From contig VYZI01000068.1 in NCBI GenBank assembly GCA_013397695.1, forward strand, positions 484,878 through 548,877: DNA of 64,000 nt, read 5' to 3'. The position numbers were made by a program, and so were the translations under genes. This DNA is from Centropus unirufus (taxonomy: Eukaryota; Chordata; Aves; Cuculiformes; Centropidae). The notes under the pieces were generated by a model. It saw nothing but the letters and a program-made list of their open reading frames with translations. It was not told the DNA's origin and searched no databases. Below, piece after piece: positions 63,620-64,000 of the stretch (position 1 is its first letter; each line of letters starts with the position of its first letter).

Positions 63620-64000
63620 ATAGTCCCACAGGTGAATAAATGTGCCACCACAGGCGCAGCAACTACTCTGTTCTCTTATAGCATGGTGGCCTCTTTTGCA
63701 CATTCAGATGGAATAATTCATGAGCAGAAACATCTAGCTAAAGGGTAGGTCTGTGCTGGGGAGCTGACTACATGGCTACCACGAAGGCAACAGGGCTTGC
63801 ATGCAGTTTGGGGAAAAAAGAAAGCATGGCTCAATCATTGTGTGTAAGGATATGAGAAGTGGTTTACATCAACCATCTCTGCATAGTTTCTATTCTTTTC
63901 ATGTAACACAGCTTCCTATACGGTATCATCCCTGTCTGGTCTTGTTAAGCCACATCCTTCCCTCAGAACATAACAATCTACACAAAATCCAGCTTCCTTC
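63620..64000. other. Unassigned intronic sequence to window end
   Basis: Nothing recognisable. Continues the presumed MTUS2 intron. Confidence 0.5.

Noticed and set aside
1..64000. CRISPR arrays, operons, rRNA or tRNA genes, prophage
   Set aside because: None seen; the sequence is vertebrate intron, and all repeats found are LINE, LTR or simple repeats.

Overview
This window is vertebrate, almost certainly avian, nuclear DNA. It is AT-rich with no long open reading frames. It carries many copies of the bird/reptile LINE CR1, recognised by tails of the 8-mer ATTCTATG and by a degenerate reverse transcriptase C-terminus. It also carries two endogenous-retrovirus LTRs of types I know from bird genomes. 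It is not prokaryotic: there are no operons, dense genes, rRNAs or CRISPR arrays. The species cannot be fixed from the sequence.

The only host protein-coding segment I can support is one internal exon at 56471-56632 on the + strand. It has a polypyrimidine tract and AG acceptor, a GTAAGT donor, 162 nt (54 codons), and phase 1 at both ends. Its translation matches, from memory, a piece of MTUS2 (TIP150/CAZIP), a microtubule plus-end protein. The window therefore lies inside MTUS2 transcribed left to right. At least 56 kb upstream and 7 kb downstream are intron, and no second exon was recognised.

Layout: 1-6.3 kb, unassigned intron with a small CpG-bearing repeat. 6.3-7.5 kb, two pieces of very old CR1 (+). 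10.4-11.3 kb, a CR1 (-) with reverse transcriptase remains. 21.1-21.7 kb, a 639-bp solo LTR (-) with recognisable promoter boxes. 26.4 kb, a CR1 stub (-). 36.6-36.8 kb, a CR1 tail (+) with a 21-bp tandem expansion. 45.2-46.05 kb, an old CR1 (-) interrupted by a younger CR1 (-). 53.35-54.5 kb, a second, GC-rich, internally repetitive LTR (-). 56.5 kb, the MTUS2 exon. 57.35-58.14 kb, CR1 (-), and 63.09-63.62 kb, CR1 (+) with an internal deletion. Between these are unassigned intronic sequence, faint MIR/L2-like remnants, short tandem repeats and several small perfect inverted repeats.

No previously undescribed biological system is apparent. The most informative items are the MTUS2 exon with its SxLP EB-binding-like motif, the nested CR1 pair, the CR1-derived 21-bp repeat, and a few palindromes and conserved-element-like stretches that need comparative alignment.
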